A stretch of 64,000 nt of DNA from Aestuariirhabdus litorea (GTDB taxonomy: Bacteria > Pseudomonadota > Gammaproteobacteria > Pseudomonadales > Aestuariirhabdaceae). The first letter of the stretch is position 1, and every line of letters begins with the position of its first letter. Under the pieces are notes generated by a model. It had not been told where the DNA came from, ran no database searches, and was given only the letters and a program-made list of their open reading frames with translations. Shown here one piece after another: positions 55,475 to 64,000 of the stretch. Location of the stretch: NCBI RefSeq assembly GCF_003864255.1, contig NZ_QWEZ01000001.1, positions 1,240,001 to 1,304,000 on the forward strand, written 5' to 3'. Made by a program: the position numbers and the translations under genes.

Positions 55475-55719
55475 AAATACAGCGCGCCCTTAGTGGTGAA
55501 TATCCTAGCGTTAAGATTAATGGTATTTACGCCGAAAAGCTGTCTATTAAAGCGGGTGTTTAGATTTTTACATACTAAACAGCATACAGGGGATACCGCC
55601 ATGCTGATAAGTAGCTATGGGCTCAGCTCTGTGTCCGGGCATCAGCCTTTGCCGGTATGAATCTGCCGGACTTCGTTTTACCCCTTGCCAGGGTGTAGAA
55701 TTTCGCCCCCGATGAATCA

Positions 55720-57681
55720 ATGCTGAGTTTACCCATGCCCCTCCTTCGTTTTGACGGCGTCAGTGCCGCTTATGGTGATACCCCTTTACTCGATGGGGTT
55801 GATTTTTCCATCTATCGAGGCGAGCGCGTTTGTCTGATTGGCCGTAACGGTGCTGGAAAATCCACCTTCCTGCGCCTCGTTGAAGGGTCCATTGCTCCCG
55901 ATAGCGGAAGTATCTGGCGTCGCCCGGGGCTTAAGATCTCCCAGTTGCCCCAGGAGTTGCCGGATGCCGATGAGCAGCTGGTGTTTGATGTCATCGCTGC
56001 GGGGCTCCCGGAAGTGGGTAGCCTGCTGGCGCGCTACCATCACCTTGTAATGGATGTGGCCGATAACCCCTCAAAGATGGCAGAGCTCGAGGCGGTGCAA
56101 CATGAGCTTGAGTCTCGTGATGGCTGGGAGTTTAACCAGCGGATTGAACGGATCATCCAGCGCCTCTCCCTGCCGGCGGACAAGCCAATGGGCGAGCTGT
56201 CAGGGGGGTGGCGGAGGCGGGTGATTCTTGCCCAGGCCCTGGTTTCCGGTCCCGACCTGCTGTTGCTGGACGAGCCCACCAACCATCTGGATATACTCAT
56301 GATCAAGTGGCTGGAGGAGCAGTTGCTCGAGTTTACCGGGGCGATTCTCTTTATCACCCACGATAGGGCGTTCCTCCAAAGTCTGGCGACCCGTATTGTC
56401 GAACTGGATCGTGGGCTGACCACAGAATGGAAGGGCGATTACGCCAGCTTTCAGGAGCACAAGACCCACCTGCTGGAGGTCGAGGAGCGTCACAACGAGG
56501 AGTTTGATAAAAAACTTGCCCAGGAGGAGGTGTGGATTCGACAGGGAATAAAAGCTCGCAGAACCCGAAATGAGGGCAGGGTGCGAGCACTGGAGGCGAT
56601 GCGGCGAGAGCGGGCGCAGCGCCGGGAGCGGCAGGGGCAGGCGAATTTCACCCTGGATCGCGCAGAGCGATCAGGCAAGCTGGTTGCGGAGCTTAAACAT
56701 GTGAGCCTGGGCTTCGGTGACCGCCGGGTGATTGCCGACCTTAGCCTCACTGTAATGCGGGGTGACAAGGTAGGGCTGATTGGCGCCAATGGCTGTGGTA
56801 AAAGCACCCTGTTGAAGCTTTTGCTTGGCCAGCTGGAGCCGGATCAGGGGAGTGTTGAGCTGGGAACCAAGCTGGAGGTTGCCTACTTTGACCAGCTCAG
56901 ATCCCAGCTTGATCCTGAAAAAAGCGTTATAGACAACGTTGCCGGGGGGCGCGACTCGATTAGCATTAACGGGCGAGATCGGCACGTGATCAGCTATCTG
57001 GGGGATTTCCTCTTTTCAGCCCGGCGGGCCCGTACTCCGGTCAAGGCGCTGTCGGGCGGGGAGCGAAACCGACTACTGCTGGCCAAACTCTTCAGTAAGC
57101 CCGCTAACCTGCTGGTGCTTGACGAGCCGACCAACGATCTTGATGTGGAGTCTCTGGAGCTGCTGGAATCACTGTTGGTGGAGTTTTCTGGCACGGTGCT
57201 ACTGGTCAGTCATGACCGCTCTTTCCTTGATAGTGTTGTCAGCAGCTCGGTGGTCTTTGAAGGCGATGGGCGAATCCGCGAGTATGTGGGCGGCTTTTCC
57301 GATTGGCTCAACCAGGGGGGGGCACTGAACAAACTATTACCGGAAAGCCCGCCTGAGCTGACCGCCGACAATGAAAAAAACGGCAATCATGCCAATATCG
57401 CTGCTGAAACCGAGGCCGGCAAGACTCGGTCGAAGCCTCGCGCCAAGCTGAGCTACAAGCTGCAGCGAGAGCTTGACCTGTTACCCCAGGAGATAGAGGG
57501 GTTGGAGGCGGAGCTCGAATCACTTCAGAACCGGAGTGCCGACAACAGTTTTTATCAGCAGGAGCGGGCCGTGGTGGAGGAGACGCTTGCCCGCCTGACG
57601 GCGGTTGAGGCGCTACTGGAAGAGAAGATTGATCGCTGGGCGGAGCTAGAAGCCATGGTTTCCGGCGAAGCTGATGAATAA
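55720..57681 (+). CDS. uup: ABC-F ATPase Uup
   Basis: A 653-residue protein with two ATP-binding cassettes and no membrane part. Walker A motifs are 'LIGRNGAGKSTFLRLVEG' and 'LIGANGCGKSTLLKLLLG'; signatures are 'LSGGWRRRVILAQAL' and 'LSGGERNRLLLAKLFS'. The C-terminal coiled coil (residues 560-650) is typical of Uup and binds DNA or ribosomes. It acts in ribosome-related quality control and transposon stability. An alternative ATG at 55735 is possible. The last bases overlap the next gene. Confidence 0.95.
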   Translation: MLSLPMPLLRFDGVSAAYGDTPLLDGVDFSIYRGERVCLIGRNGAGKSTFLRLVEGSIAPDSGSIWRRPGLKISQLPQELPDADEQLVFDVIAAGLPEVGSLLARYHHLVMDVADNPSKMAELEAVQHELESRDGWEFNQRIERIIQRLSLPADKPMGELSGGWRRRVILAQALVSGPDLLLLDEPTNHLDILMIKWLEEQLLEFTGAILFITHDRAFLQSLATRIVELDRGLTTEWKGDYASFQEHKTHLLEVEERHNEEFDKKLAQEEVWIRQGIKARRTRNEGRVRALEAMRRERAQRRERQGQANFTLDRAERSGKLVAELKHVSLGFGDRRVIADLSLTVMRGDKVGLIGANGCGKSTLLKLLLGQLEPDQGSVELGTKLEVAYFDQLRSQLDPEKSVIDNVAGGRDSISINGRDRHVISYLGDFLFSARRARTPVKALSGGERNRLLLAKLFSKPANLLVLDEPTNDLDVESLELLESLLVEFSGTVLLVSHDRSFLDSVVSSSVVFEGDGRIREYVGGFSDWLNQGGALNKLLPESPPELTADNEKNGNHANIAAETEAGKTRSKPRAKLSYKLQRELDLLPQEIEGLEAELESLQNRSADNSFYQQERAVVEETLARLTAVEALLEEKIDRWAELEAMVSGEADE

Positions 57682-58363
57682 GGAAGAGGCAGGTATGCAC
57701 ATAGAGTACACGTTCAAGCTCGAACATAACCTCGAGTTGCACTATGACATCGAAGTGGATCGTACCGAGGACCCTGACCGGGATCTCACCTTTGAGCCGG
57801 AATGGACCCAGTTAAGCCACTGTCGCTGTGTCAACTGCCCGCTAAACCCGGCTGAGCACAGCCACTGTCCGACAGCACTCGACCTGAGGCAGGTGATAGA
57901 CGACTTCAAGGATCTTCCTGCCATGAAAAAGGCCTCAGTAACCGTTGTCAGTGCTGAGCGTGAGTATATGAAACTGGTCGGCCTGGAGGAGGGCCTCCGG
58001 GCGCTGATGGGGCTGATCATGGCCTCAAGCAACTGTCCTATATTGAAAAAGCTTAAACCCATGGCACGGCATCACCTGCCATTTACCACCATGGATGAGT
58101 TTATCCTTCGTTCGGTTTCTATCTATCTGACCCAGCAGTACTTCATCTACCGGGAGGGGGGGCAGCCCGATTGGGAGCTAAAGGGACTGGTGGAGAACAA
58201 TAAGTCGCTGCAGCTGGTGAACCAGGCGTTCTGGCAACGAATTCACTCCGCCTGTGGTGAAGACTCCAACCTGAAAGCGCTGCTGAGTTTCTTTACCCTC
58301 TCGTCAAGCGTTTCCTACTCCCTGGAAACCCAACTGCAAAAGCTCAAACGGGAGTTTGGGTAG
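57674..58363 (+). CDS. DUF6901-like protein with a cysteine cluster
   Basis: A 229-residue protein. ATG at 57674 overlaps the uup stop; ATG at 57695 after GCAGG may be used instead. Four Cys in 'SHCRCVNCPLNPAEHSHCP' near residues 48-66 form a likely metal site. A long helical region follows ('LVGLEEGLRALMGLIMASSN' and 'FFTLSSSVSYSLETQLQKLK'). There is no signal peptide. A hypothetical gene sits at this place between uup and the universal stress gene in Pseudomonas. Function unknown. Confidence 0.7.
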   Translation: MNKEEAGMHIEYTFKLEHNLELHYDIEVDRTEDPDRDLTFEPEWTQLSHCRCVNCPLNPAEHSHCPTALDLRQVIDDFKDLPAMKKASVTVVSAEREYMKLVGLEEGLRALMGLIMASSNCPILKKLKPMARHHLPFTTMDEFILRSVSIYLTQQYFIYREGGQPDWELKGLVENNKSLQLVNQAFWQRIHSACGEDSNLKALLSFFTLSSSVSYSLETQLQKLKREFG

Positions 58364-58389
58364 TACTGATCGTTGGCAGCCGCACAACG

Positions 58390-58420
58390 GAACAGGGCCC
58401 GGCATTGCCGAGCCCTGTTC
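58390..58420 (+). terminator. Rho-independent terminator after the DUF6901-like gene
   Basis: GAACAGGGC (58390-58398) pairs with GCCCTGTTC (58412-58420), and an inner CGGC-ATT-GCCG stem extends it; only a single C/A mismatch separates the two parts. GTTTACT follows, so the T run is short. Confidence 0.75.
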
Positions 58421-58481
58421 GTTTACTCCCGCTGAGTATGCAGGATAAGCTTGCCCCTCATGAGGTGTGGGGGCCTGAGGT

Positions 58482-58916
58482 CTAGTCTCCGACGCGAACC
58501 GCCAATACGTCACAGCTGGCACCGTGCAGTATGCTGGTAGAGGTGGAGCCCAGGATCAAGGCCAGACCGTGCCGGCCGTGGCTGCCGACCACAATCAAGT
58601 CGACATCAAACTCCTCGGCCATGCGGTGGATCTCCTTCTCCGGGCGACCATAGACTACATGCTGCTCGCCTCGCTTGACGTCAATGGACTCGGCCAGGCT
58701 ATCTATCTTTTGGCGTGCCTGCTCGGTGATCTCCTCCTGAAGGGAGGAGAGGTCCAGCGGGATATCGCTACCATAGGCAACGCTAAGGGGCTCTACAACA
58801 TGAACCAGCGTAAGCTTGGCCTCGTTATTGCGGGCAATCTCCTGAGCTTTCTCCAGCACCAGATCCGCATCCTCCGTCAGGTCGACCGCTACCAGAATAT
58901 GTTTATACTGACTCAT
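58482..58916 (-). CDS. Universal stress protein (UspA family)
   Basis: A 144-residue cytoplasmic protein of one Usp domain. It starts 'MSQYKHILVAVDLTEDADLV' and the ATP-binding motif near residues 112-130 is 'VVGSHGRHGLALILGSTS', close to the G-x2-G-x9-G-S/T consensus. It supports survival in stress; the gene is monocistronic and matches the Pseudomonas location near uup and fadB. ATG at 58916 follows a good AAGGA. Confidence 0.9.
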   Translation of the reverse strand: MSQYKHILVAVDLTEDADLVLEKAQEIARNNEAKLTLVHVVEPLSVAYGSDIPLDLSSLQEEITEQARQKIDSLAESIDVKRGEQHVVYGRPEKEIHRMAEEFDVDLIVVGSHGRHGLALILGSTSTSILHGASCDVLAVRVGD

Positions 58917-58973
58917 CCTTTTCTCCTTAACTGTCCTGTAAGCCCAGTGTAATCCATAAGGTGCGACATTATC

Positions 58974-59465
58974 ATGACTTATCTCATCATAGCAGTAGTG
59001 GTGCTTTATCTGGTGGGTACCATTACCTGGGTTATGCCCTCACGCAGGGATAAAAAACAGGCAGCCATGCGCGCGCGGGCAAAACAGCTGGGCCTGCAGC
59101 TGCAATACAAGACGAAGGAGCTACCGCGGGGACTGGACCGGGGCTATGGTGCTGTTGCCTATATGCAATACATTCAGCCCAGGCCGCAGCCCCTTGAGGG
59201 GGCGACCGTGCTGAAGCTACTGAGAATTCCGGAAGAGGAGGGACAGATTCCCGGCTGGACGGTGTCGGGGGCTTTTATGGATGAGTTCTTAGCCCCCTTT
59301 GAAGCGGTGTTGGCTGGGTTTCCTGCTGATGTTTTTGGTGTGCTGGTAGGTCCCGGTGCAGTGGCTATTGAGTGGCAGGAGAAAGGTGACCTGGATGATA
59401 TTGAGCGGATCTATAATGGTCTATCGCGGTTGTTGACTTTACCCTTGGTGGAGCTGGAGCGGTAA
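58974..59465 (+). CDS. Conserved membrane-anchored hypothetical protein
   Basis: A 163-residue protein with one N-terminal helix (residues 3-21, 'YLIIAVVVLYLVGTITWVM') and a basic cytosolic segment ('PSRRDKKQAAMRARAKQLGL'). The rest is soluble and contains 'LKLLRIPEEEGQIPGWTVSG'. The start resembles YajC-like anchors, but no Sec domain is evident. A conserved hypothetical sits here before fadB in Pseudomonas. Function unknown. Confidence 0.75.
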   Translation: MTYLIIAVVVLYLVGTITWVMPSRRDKKQAAMRARAKQLGLQLQYKTKELPRGLDRGYGAVAYMQYIQPRPQPLEGATVLKLLRIPEEEGQIPGWTVSGAFMDEFLAPFEAVLAGFPADVFGVLVGPGAVAIEWQEKGDLDDIERIYNGLSRLLTLPLVELER

Positions 59466-59821
59466 CCTGACGTCGAGGATCGCATCGTTATATTCTTCTC
59501 GCAAAAGCTTTGTATCTCTCTGATATCTATATAAAAGAATATTGGTAATTTGCCCTTGGTTAGGAATTGTCCTGTCATGGATGGCAGGGTGCCCCTAAAA
59601 TGCGCTATTGACAAAATGGCTCAATTCAAAGAAGGTGGCCCTCTCAATTCAAACGCTTGTATGAAAAGTGTGTTGTATTGGCGAACAATAAGGGCTTGTC
59701 ATTAGCCTCGATCGCTGTCAGCCCTGAGAGGGTAAAGAGATGTCCCGGGTTGGGTGGCCGGCAAGCAACCCAACAGACAGCACAAAATAACTTGCCTTAA
59801 CTCTAGTGTGGAGATCAGTTG
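59466..59821. other. fadBA upstream region, AT-rich, no gene seen
   Basis: 356 bp. The left half is AT-rich with an inverted repeat ATATTCTT (59490-59497) / AAGAATAT (59535-59542). A TTGACA at 59608-59613 lacks a good -10 at the usual distance. The PsrA-like site is at 59648-59665. It is likely a regulated promoter region; no coding frame is supported. Confidence 0.5.
59648..59665. promoter_or_regulatory. Candidate PsrA/FadR-type operator upstream of fadBA
   Basis: CAAAC (59650-59654), four bases, then GTATG (59659-59663) inside an imperfect dyad TTCA...TGAA. PsrA of Pseudomonas binds C/G-AAAC-N2-4-GTTTG/C; only one position differs here. It lies 157 bp before fadB, so repression released by long-chain acyl-CoA is plausible. 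Confidence 0.45.
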
Positions 59822-61972
59822 ATGATTTACGAAGGTAAAGCCATCACGGTGAAGCCGGTTGAAAATGGCGTAGCAGAGCTCAATTTTGACCTGCAGGGCG
59901 AATCCGTTAATAAATTTAATGAGTTGACTCTGAGCGAGCTGAAAGATGCCGTTGCAGCGCTCAAAGCCGACAACTCGGTCAAAGGTTTGATTGTCACCAG
60001 CGCCAAGGACGTTTTTATCGTTGGTGCGGATATCACCGAGTTTCTATCGAATTTCAGCAAGCCCGAAGAGGAGCTGGTACAGGGCAACCTGGCCGCCAAT
60101 GAGATCTTCAGCGCGTTCGAAGACCTGGAGTTCCCCACCGTTGCAGCGATCAATGGCATTGCCCTCGGTGGCGGCTTTGAGATGTGCCTGGCGGCTGATT
60201 ATCGGGTGATCTCCTCCTCTGCTACCGTAGGTCTGCCTGAAGTTAAGCTGGGTATTTATCCCGGCTTCGGCGGTACCGTGCGCCTGCCTCGCCTGATCGG
60301 TACGGACAACGCTATCGAGTGGATCGCCAGCGGCAAAGAGCAGCGTCCGGATGCGGCCCTCAAGGTCGGTGCGGTTGATGCGGTTGTAGCGCCGGAGCAA
60401 CTGCGTGATTCAGCCCTTGCTCTGATTCAGCGCTGCCTGAACGGAGAGCTGGACTACAAGGCCAAGCGCCTGCCCAAACTTGAGAAGCTCAAACTGAACC
60501 CGATCGAAAGCATGATGGCCTTTGAAAGTGCCAAGGGCTTTATCGCGGGTCAGGCGGGTCCTCATTATCCCGCACCGGTTGAAGCGGTTAAGACCATCCA
60601 GAAAGCGGCCGGTATGGGTCGTGACAAAGCGCTGGAAGTTGAGGCCAAGGGGTTTGCCAAGCTGGCGAAAACCGATGTCGCCTCAAGCCTGATCGGCCTG
60701 TTCCTGAACGACCAGGTGTTGAAGAAGAAGGCCAAGCAATACGAGAAGCAGTCCGCCAAGGTCGAGCGTGCAGCCGTACTGGGAGCGGGCATTATGGGGG
60801 GCGGTATTGCCTACCAGAGCGCTCTCAAAGGCACCCCCATCCTTATGAAGGATATTGCCCAGGCCGGTATAGATCTGGGTTTGAGCGAAGCCTCAAAGCT
60901 GCTCGTTAAGCAGCTGGGTCGCAAGCGCATCACCCCCGAAAAAATGGCCACCGTGCTCAACAACATCGTGCCGACCATGAACTACGGCGACTTCAACACC
61001 GTTGACGTTGTGGTTGAGGCGGTTGTTGAAAATGTAAATGTTAAAAAAGCGGTGCTGGCCGAGTGTGAGGAGCATATCGGGGAAGATAAGTTCCTGACCT
61101 CCAACACCTCCACCATCTCTATCAACGAACTGGCCAAGGCTCTCAAGCGCCCTGAGAATTTCTGCGGCATGCACTTCTTTAACCCGGTGCACATGATGCC
61201 CCTGGTTGAGGTTATTCGCGGCGAAAAGACCAGCGACGAGACCATCGCCACTGTAGTGAACTACGCCAAGAAGATGGGTAAAACTCCGGTAGTGGTTAAC
61301 GACTGCCCCGGCTTTATGGTGAATCGGGTTCTGTTCCCCTACTTTGGCGGCTTTGGCGGCCTGATGCGCGATGGCGCTGACTTCCAGCAGGTTGACAAGG
61401 TAATGGAGCGTTTTGGATGGCCGATGGGTCCAGCCTACCTGATGGACGTGGTCGGTATCGATACCGGGCAACACGCCGAGTCTGTGATGGCGGAAGGCTT
61501 CCCCGAGCGCATGGCTCGCGACTTCAAGAGTGTGGGTGACGTGCTGTTCGAGAACAAGCGTTACGGACAGAAAACCAGCGCAGGCTTCTACAAGTACGAA
61601 GCGGACAAGTCTGGCAAGCCGAAGAAAGTAGTCGATGAAGCGACCTACGAGCTTCTGAAGCCCGTCTGTGCAGAGCGTGTTGAGTTCAGCGAGGAGGAGA
61701 TTATCGCGCGGATGATGATTCCACTGTGTCTCGAGACGGTTCGCTGCCTTGAGGACAATATCGTGGAGTCAGCTGCTGATGCGGATATGGCCCTGATCAT
61801 GGGGATTGGCTTCCCTCCCTTCCGTGGCGGCGCGCTTAAGTACATCGACTCCATGGGTGTAGCCGAGTTCTGTGCGCTGGCGGACAAGTACGCTCACCTG
61901 GGCGCGCTTTACCACCCCACCGAGGGACTTCGCGAGATGGCGGCAGCCGGCAAAACCTTCTTTGGCAACTAA
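59822..61972 (+). CDS. fadB: Fatty acid oxidation complex alpha subunit FadB
   Basis: A 716-residue protein; ATG at 59822 follows GGAG at eight bases, while the TTG one codon earlier is less likely. Residues 1-190 are an enoyl-CoA hydratase/isomerase ('[20 protein letters not shown]'). The 3-hydroxyacyl-CoA dehydrogenase begins '[18 protein letters not shown]', has '[13 protein letters not shown]', and is followed by the C-terminal dehydrogenase domain. With FadA it forms the alpha2beta2 complex for beta-oxidation and would also serve the end products of the Atu pathway. Co-transcribed with fadA. Confidence 0.96.
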   Translation: MIYEGKAITVKPVENGVAELNFDLQGESVNKFNELTLSELKDAVAALKADNSVKGLIVTSAKDVFIVGADITEFLSNFSKPEEELVQGNLAANEIFSAFEDLEFPTVAAINGIALGGGFEMCLAADYRVISSSATVGLPEVKLGIYPGFGGTVRLPRLIGTDNAIEWIASGKEQRPDAALKVGAVDAVVAPEQLRDSALALIQRCLNGELDYKAKRLPKLEKLKLNPIESMMAFESAKGFIAGQAGPHYPAPVEAVKTIQKAAGMGRDKALEVEAKGFAKLAKTDVASSLIGLFLNDQVLKKKAKQYEKQSAKVERAAVLGAGIMGGGIAYQSALKGTPILMKDIAQAGIDLGLSEASKLLVKQLGRKRITPEKMATVLNNIVPTMNYGDFNTVDVVVEAVVENVNVKKAVLAECEEHIGEDKFLTSNTSTISINELAKALKRPENFCGMHFFNPVHMMPLVEVIRGEKTSDETIATVVNYAKKMGKTPVVVNDCPGFMVNRVLFPYFGGFGGLMRDGADFQQVDKVMERFGWPMGPAYLMDVVGIDTGQHAESVMAEGFPERMARDFKSVGDVLFENKRYGQKTSAGFYKYEADKSGKPKKVVDEATYELLKPVCAERVEFSEEEIIARMMIPLCLETVRCLEDNIVESAADADMALIMGIGFPPFRGGALKYIDSMGVAEFCALADKYAHLGALYHPTEGLREMAAAGKTFFGN

Positions 61973-61988
61973 TCAGCACCGAATCTAA

Positions 61989-63179
<1,191 letters not shown>

Positions 63180-63192
63180 ACCGTCACCCAGT

Positions 63193-63221
63193 AAAAAGCC
63201 GGAGCTTGTCTCCGGCTTTTT
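63193..63221 (+). terminator. Rho-independent terminator of fadBA
   Basis: AAAAAGCCGGAG (63193-63204), loop CTTGT, CTCCGGCTTTTT (63210-63221): a perfect 12-bp stem ending in five T. It lies 14 bases after the fadA stop and would allow only read-through into the DUF1653 gene. Confidence 0.9.
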
Positions 63222-63237
63222 ATTTGCAGGCTAAAAA

Positions 63238-63459
63238 ATGAAAGATTTAAAGCTCGGCGTCTATCGCCATTACAAAGGTAATGAATACCTGGTTCACGGC
63301 GTTGCCCGCCACTCTGAAACCGAGGAGTATCTGGTGCTCTACCAGCCACTCTATGGGGACCGGGAGCTCTGGGTTCGGCCTCTGGATATGTTTACTTCCG
63401 AGGTGGTGAGTGAGGGGCATTCTTGCCTTCGCTTCACCTGGATCAGGGAAAAACCCTAA
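63238..63459 (+). CDS. DUF1653 protein
   Basis: A 73-residue basic, beta-rich cytoplasmic protein typical of DUF1653: 'LKLGVYRHYKGNEYLVHGVA', 'EEYLVLYQPLYG' and 'LWVRPLDMF'. Function unknown. GCAGG precedes the ATG. The place between fadA and topA matches Pseudomonas. Confidence 0.88.
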   Translation: MKDLKLGVYRHYKGNEYLVHGVARHSETEEYLVLYQPLYGDRELWVRPLDMFTSEVVSEGHSCLRFTWIREKP

Positions 63460-63491
63460 CATTTTCATTGTCATGTGAAGGGGCTTTCTTC

Positions 63492-63520
63492 TTGACCCCT
63501 GCAAAGTCTGCCCTTATATA
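63492..63520 (+). promoter_or_regulatory. Candidate topA promoter
   Basis: TTGACC (63492-63497) and TATATA (63515-63520) are separated by 17 bp, five and four matches of six respectively. It lies about 80 bp before the topA ATG. Confidence 0.6.
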
Positions 63521-63602
63521 TGTCGCAACTTTGCTAAAAAAGCAGTATTTAGGTGCTATCGGATAGGGTGGCACATTCCATTAGCCATGAAGTCAGGATT
63601 CT

Positions 63603-64000
63603 ATGGGTAAATCATTAGTTATCGTCGAGTCTCCCGCGAAAGCCAAAACCATCAATAAATACCTTGGTCGGAATTTTATTGTGAAGTCCAGCGTGGGCCA
63701 TATTCGAGATCTCCCCACCAGTGGTGGCGCGCGCAAACCGGTGGATGCCAAGGCGCGTGCCAAGTCGGCCGCGATAACACGTAAACTCAGCCCGGAGGCA
63801 AAGGCTGAGCACAAGCAGAAAAAGGCGCGTGAGCAGCTGATTGCCCGAATGGGGGTGGATCCTGAGCATGGCTGGACCGCCAACTACCAGGTCCTGCCCG
63901 GCAAGGAGAAGGTTGTCGACGAGCTGCGTCGACTGGCCAAAGATGCTGACCAGATCTATCTCGCGACCGATTTGGATCGCGAGGGGGAGGCGATTGCCTG
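63603..64000 (+). CDS. topA: DNA topoisomerase I (N-terminal part, cut by window end)
   Basis: An open frame from ATG at 63603 to the window edge, about 132 codons, preceded by AGGA. It begins '[20 protein letters not shown]' with the TOPRIM Glu, continues with '[11 protein letters not shown]', and reaches the second TOPRIM motif '[12 protein letters not shown]' with the Mg-binding Asp residues. It has the insertion seen in proteobacterial TopA between these motifs ('[20 protein letters not shown]'). It relaxes negative supercoils. The rest lies outside. Confidence 0.95.
   Translation, partial: MGKSLVIVESPAKAKTINKYLGRNFIVKSSVGHIRDLPTSGGARKPVDAKARAKSAAITRKLSPEAKAEHKQKKAREQLIARMGVDPEHGWTANYQVLPGKEKVVDELRRLAKDADQIYLATDLDREGEAIA

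Noticed and set aside
59490-59542. AT-rich inverted repeat as an IS end or attachment site
   Set aside because: Only eight-base arms, no transposase or integrase nearby, no direct repeat flanking it.

Overview
The window is a dense, GC-rich piece of a gammaproteobacterial chromosome. Several gene blocks follow the order known from Pseudomonas: nadK - metallophosphoesterase - rhomboid - DUF1315 - DUF2797 - pepN; slt - uup - hypothetical - universal stress protein - fadB - fadA - DUF1653 - topA; and a complete atuABCDEFG acyclic terpene cluster with a divergent tetR-type atuR. Together these point to a marine or soil relative of the Pseudomonadales/Oceanospirillales. That placement is inferred from gene content and order only; no search was run. 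No insertion sequence, phage gene, CRISPR array or rRNA was seen.

Layout. 1-3000 (minus): three overlapping genes for exported beta-propeller-like proteins; the last is cut by the window edge. 3086-4742: a trypsin-like periplasmic protease, a small membrane protein and a HAD-like protein. 4745-9576: a small exopolysaccharide module with a flippase, a priming sugar transferase and a divergent asparagine-synthase-like protein. 9502-10389: a DMT transporter. 10470-19681 (minus): the atu operon for citronellol/geraniol-type terpenes, repressed by AtuR (19792-20439) through a palindrome lying between the -35 and -10 of the atuA promoter. 20472-20709: tRNA-Val and tRNA-Asp with a strong promoter and a palindromic terminator. 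20924-24126: an AraC regulator divergent from fadH. 24432-32464: the nadK-to-pepN housekeeping block. 32468-35297: a membrane J-domain/SH3 protein and a DUF5610 protein. 35389-40074: a glutaredoxin-like gene coupled to cobalamin nucleotide-loop genes cobU, cobT, cobC and cobS, with cobQ convergent. 40238-41128: a CDF metal exporter.

41076-47062 is the most intriguing catabolic or lipid module. An AraC regulator is divergent from a three-gene operon for an alkyl-DHAP-synthase-like flavoenzyme, a GlpD-like dehydrogenase and an FGGY kinase, which suggests ether-glycerolipid or glycerol-derivative metabolism. 47064-52527 holds an EAL-HDOD signalling protein and an RND efflux pair. 52738-58916 holds a MOSC protein, slt, uup, a Cys-rich DUF6901-like protein and a universal stress protein. 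59822-63179 is fadBA, with a PsrA-like box upstream, followed by a DUF1653 gene and the start of topA, cut at the window end.

Fatty-acid and terpene breakdown are linked here. Atu enzymes turn citronellyl-CoA into a substrate for beta-oxidation, FadH handles unsaturated intermediates and FadBA completes the cycle. Several convergent gene pairs overlap at their 3' ends, by up to 75 nt.
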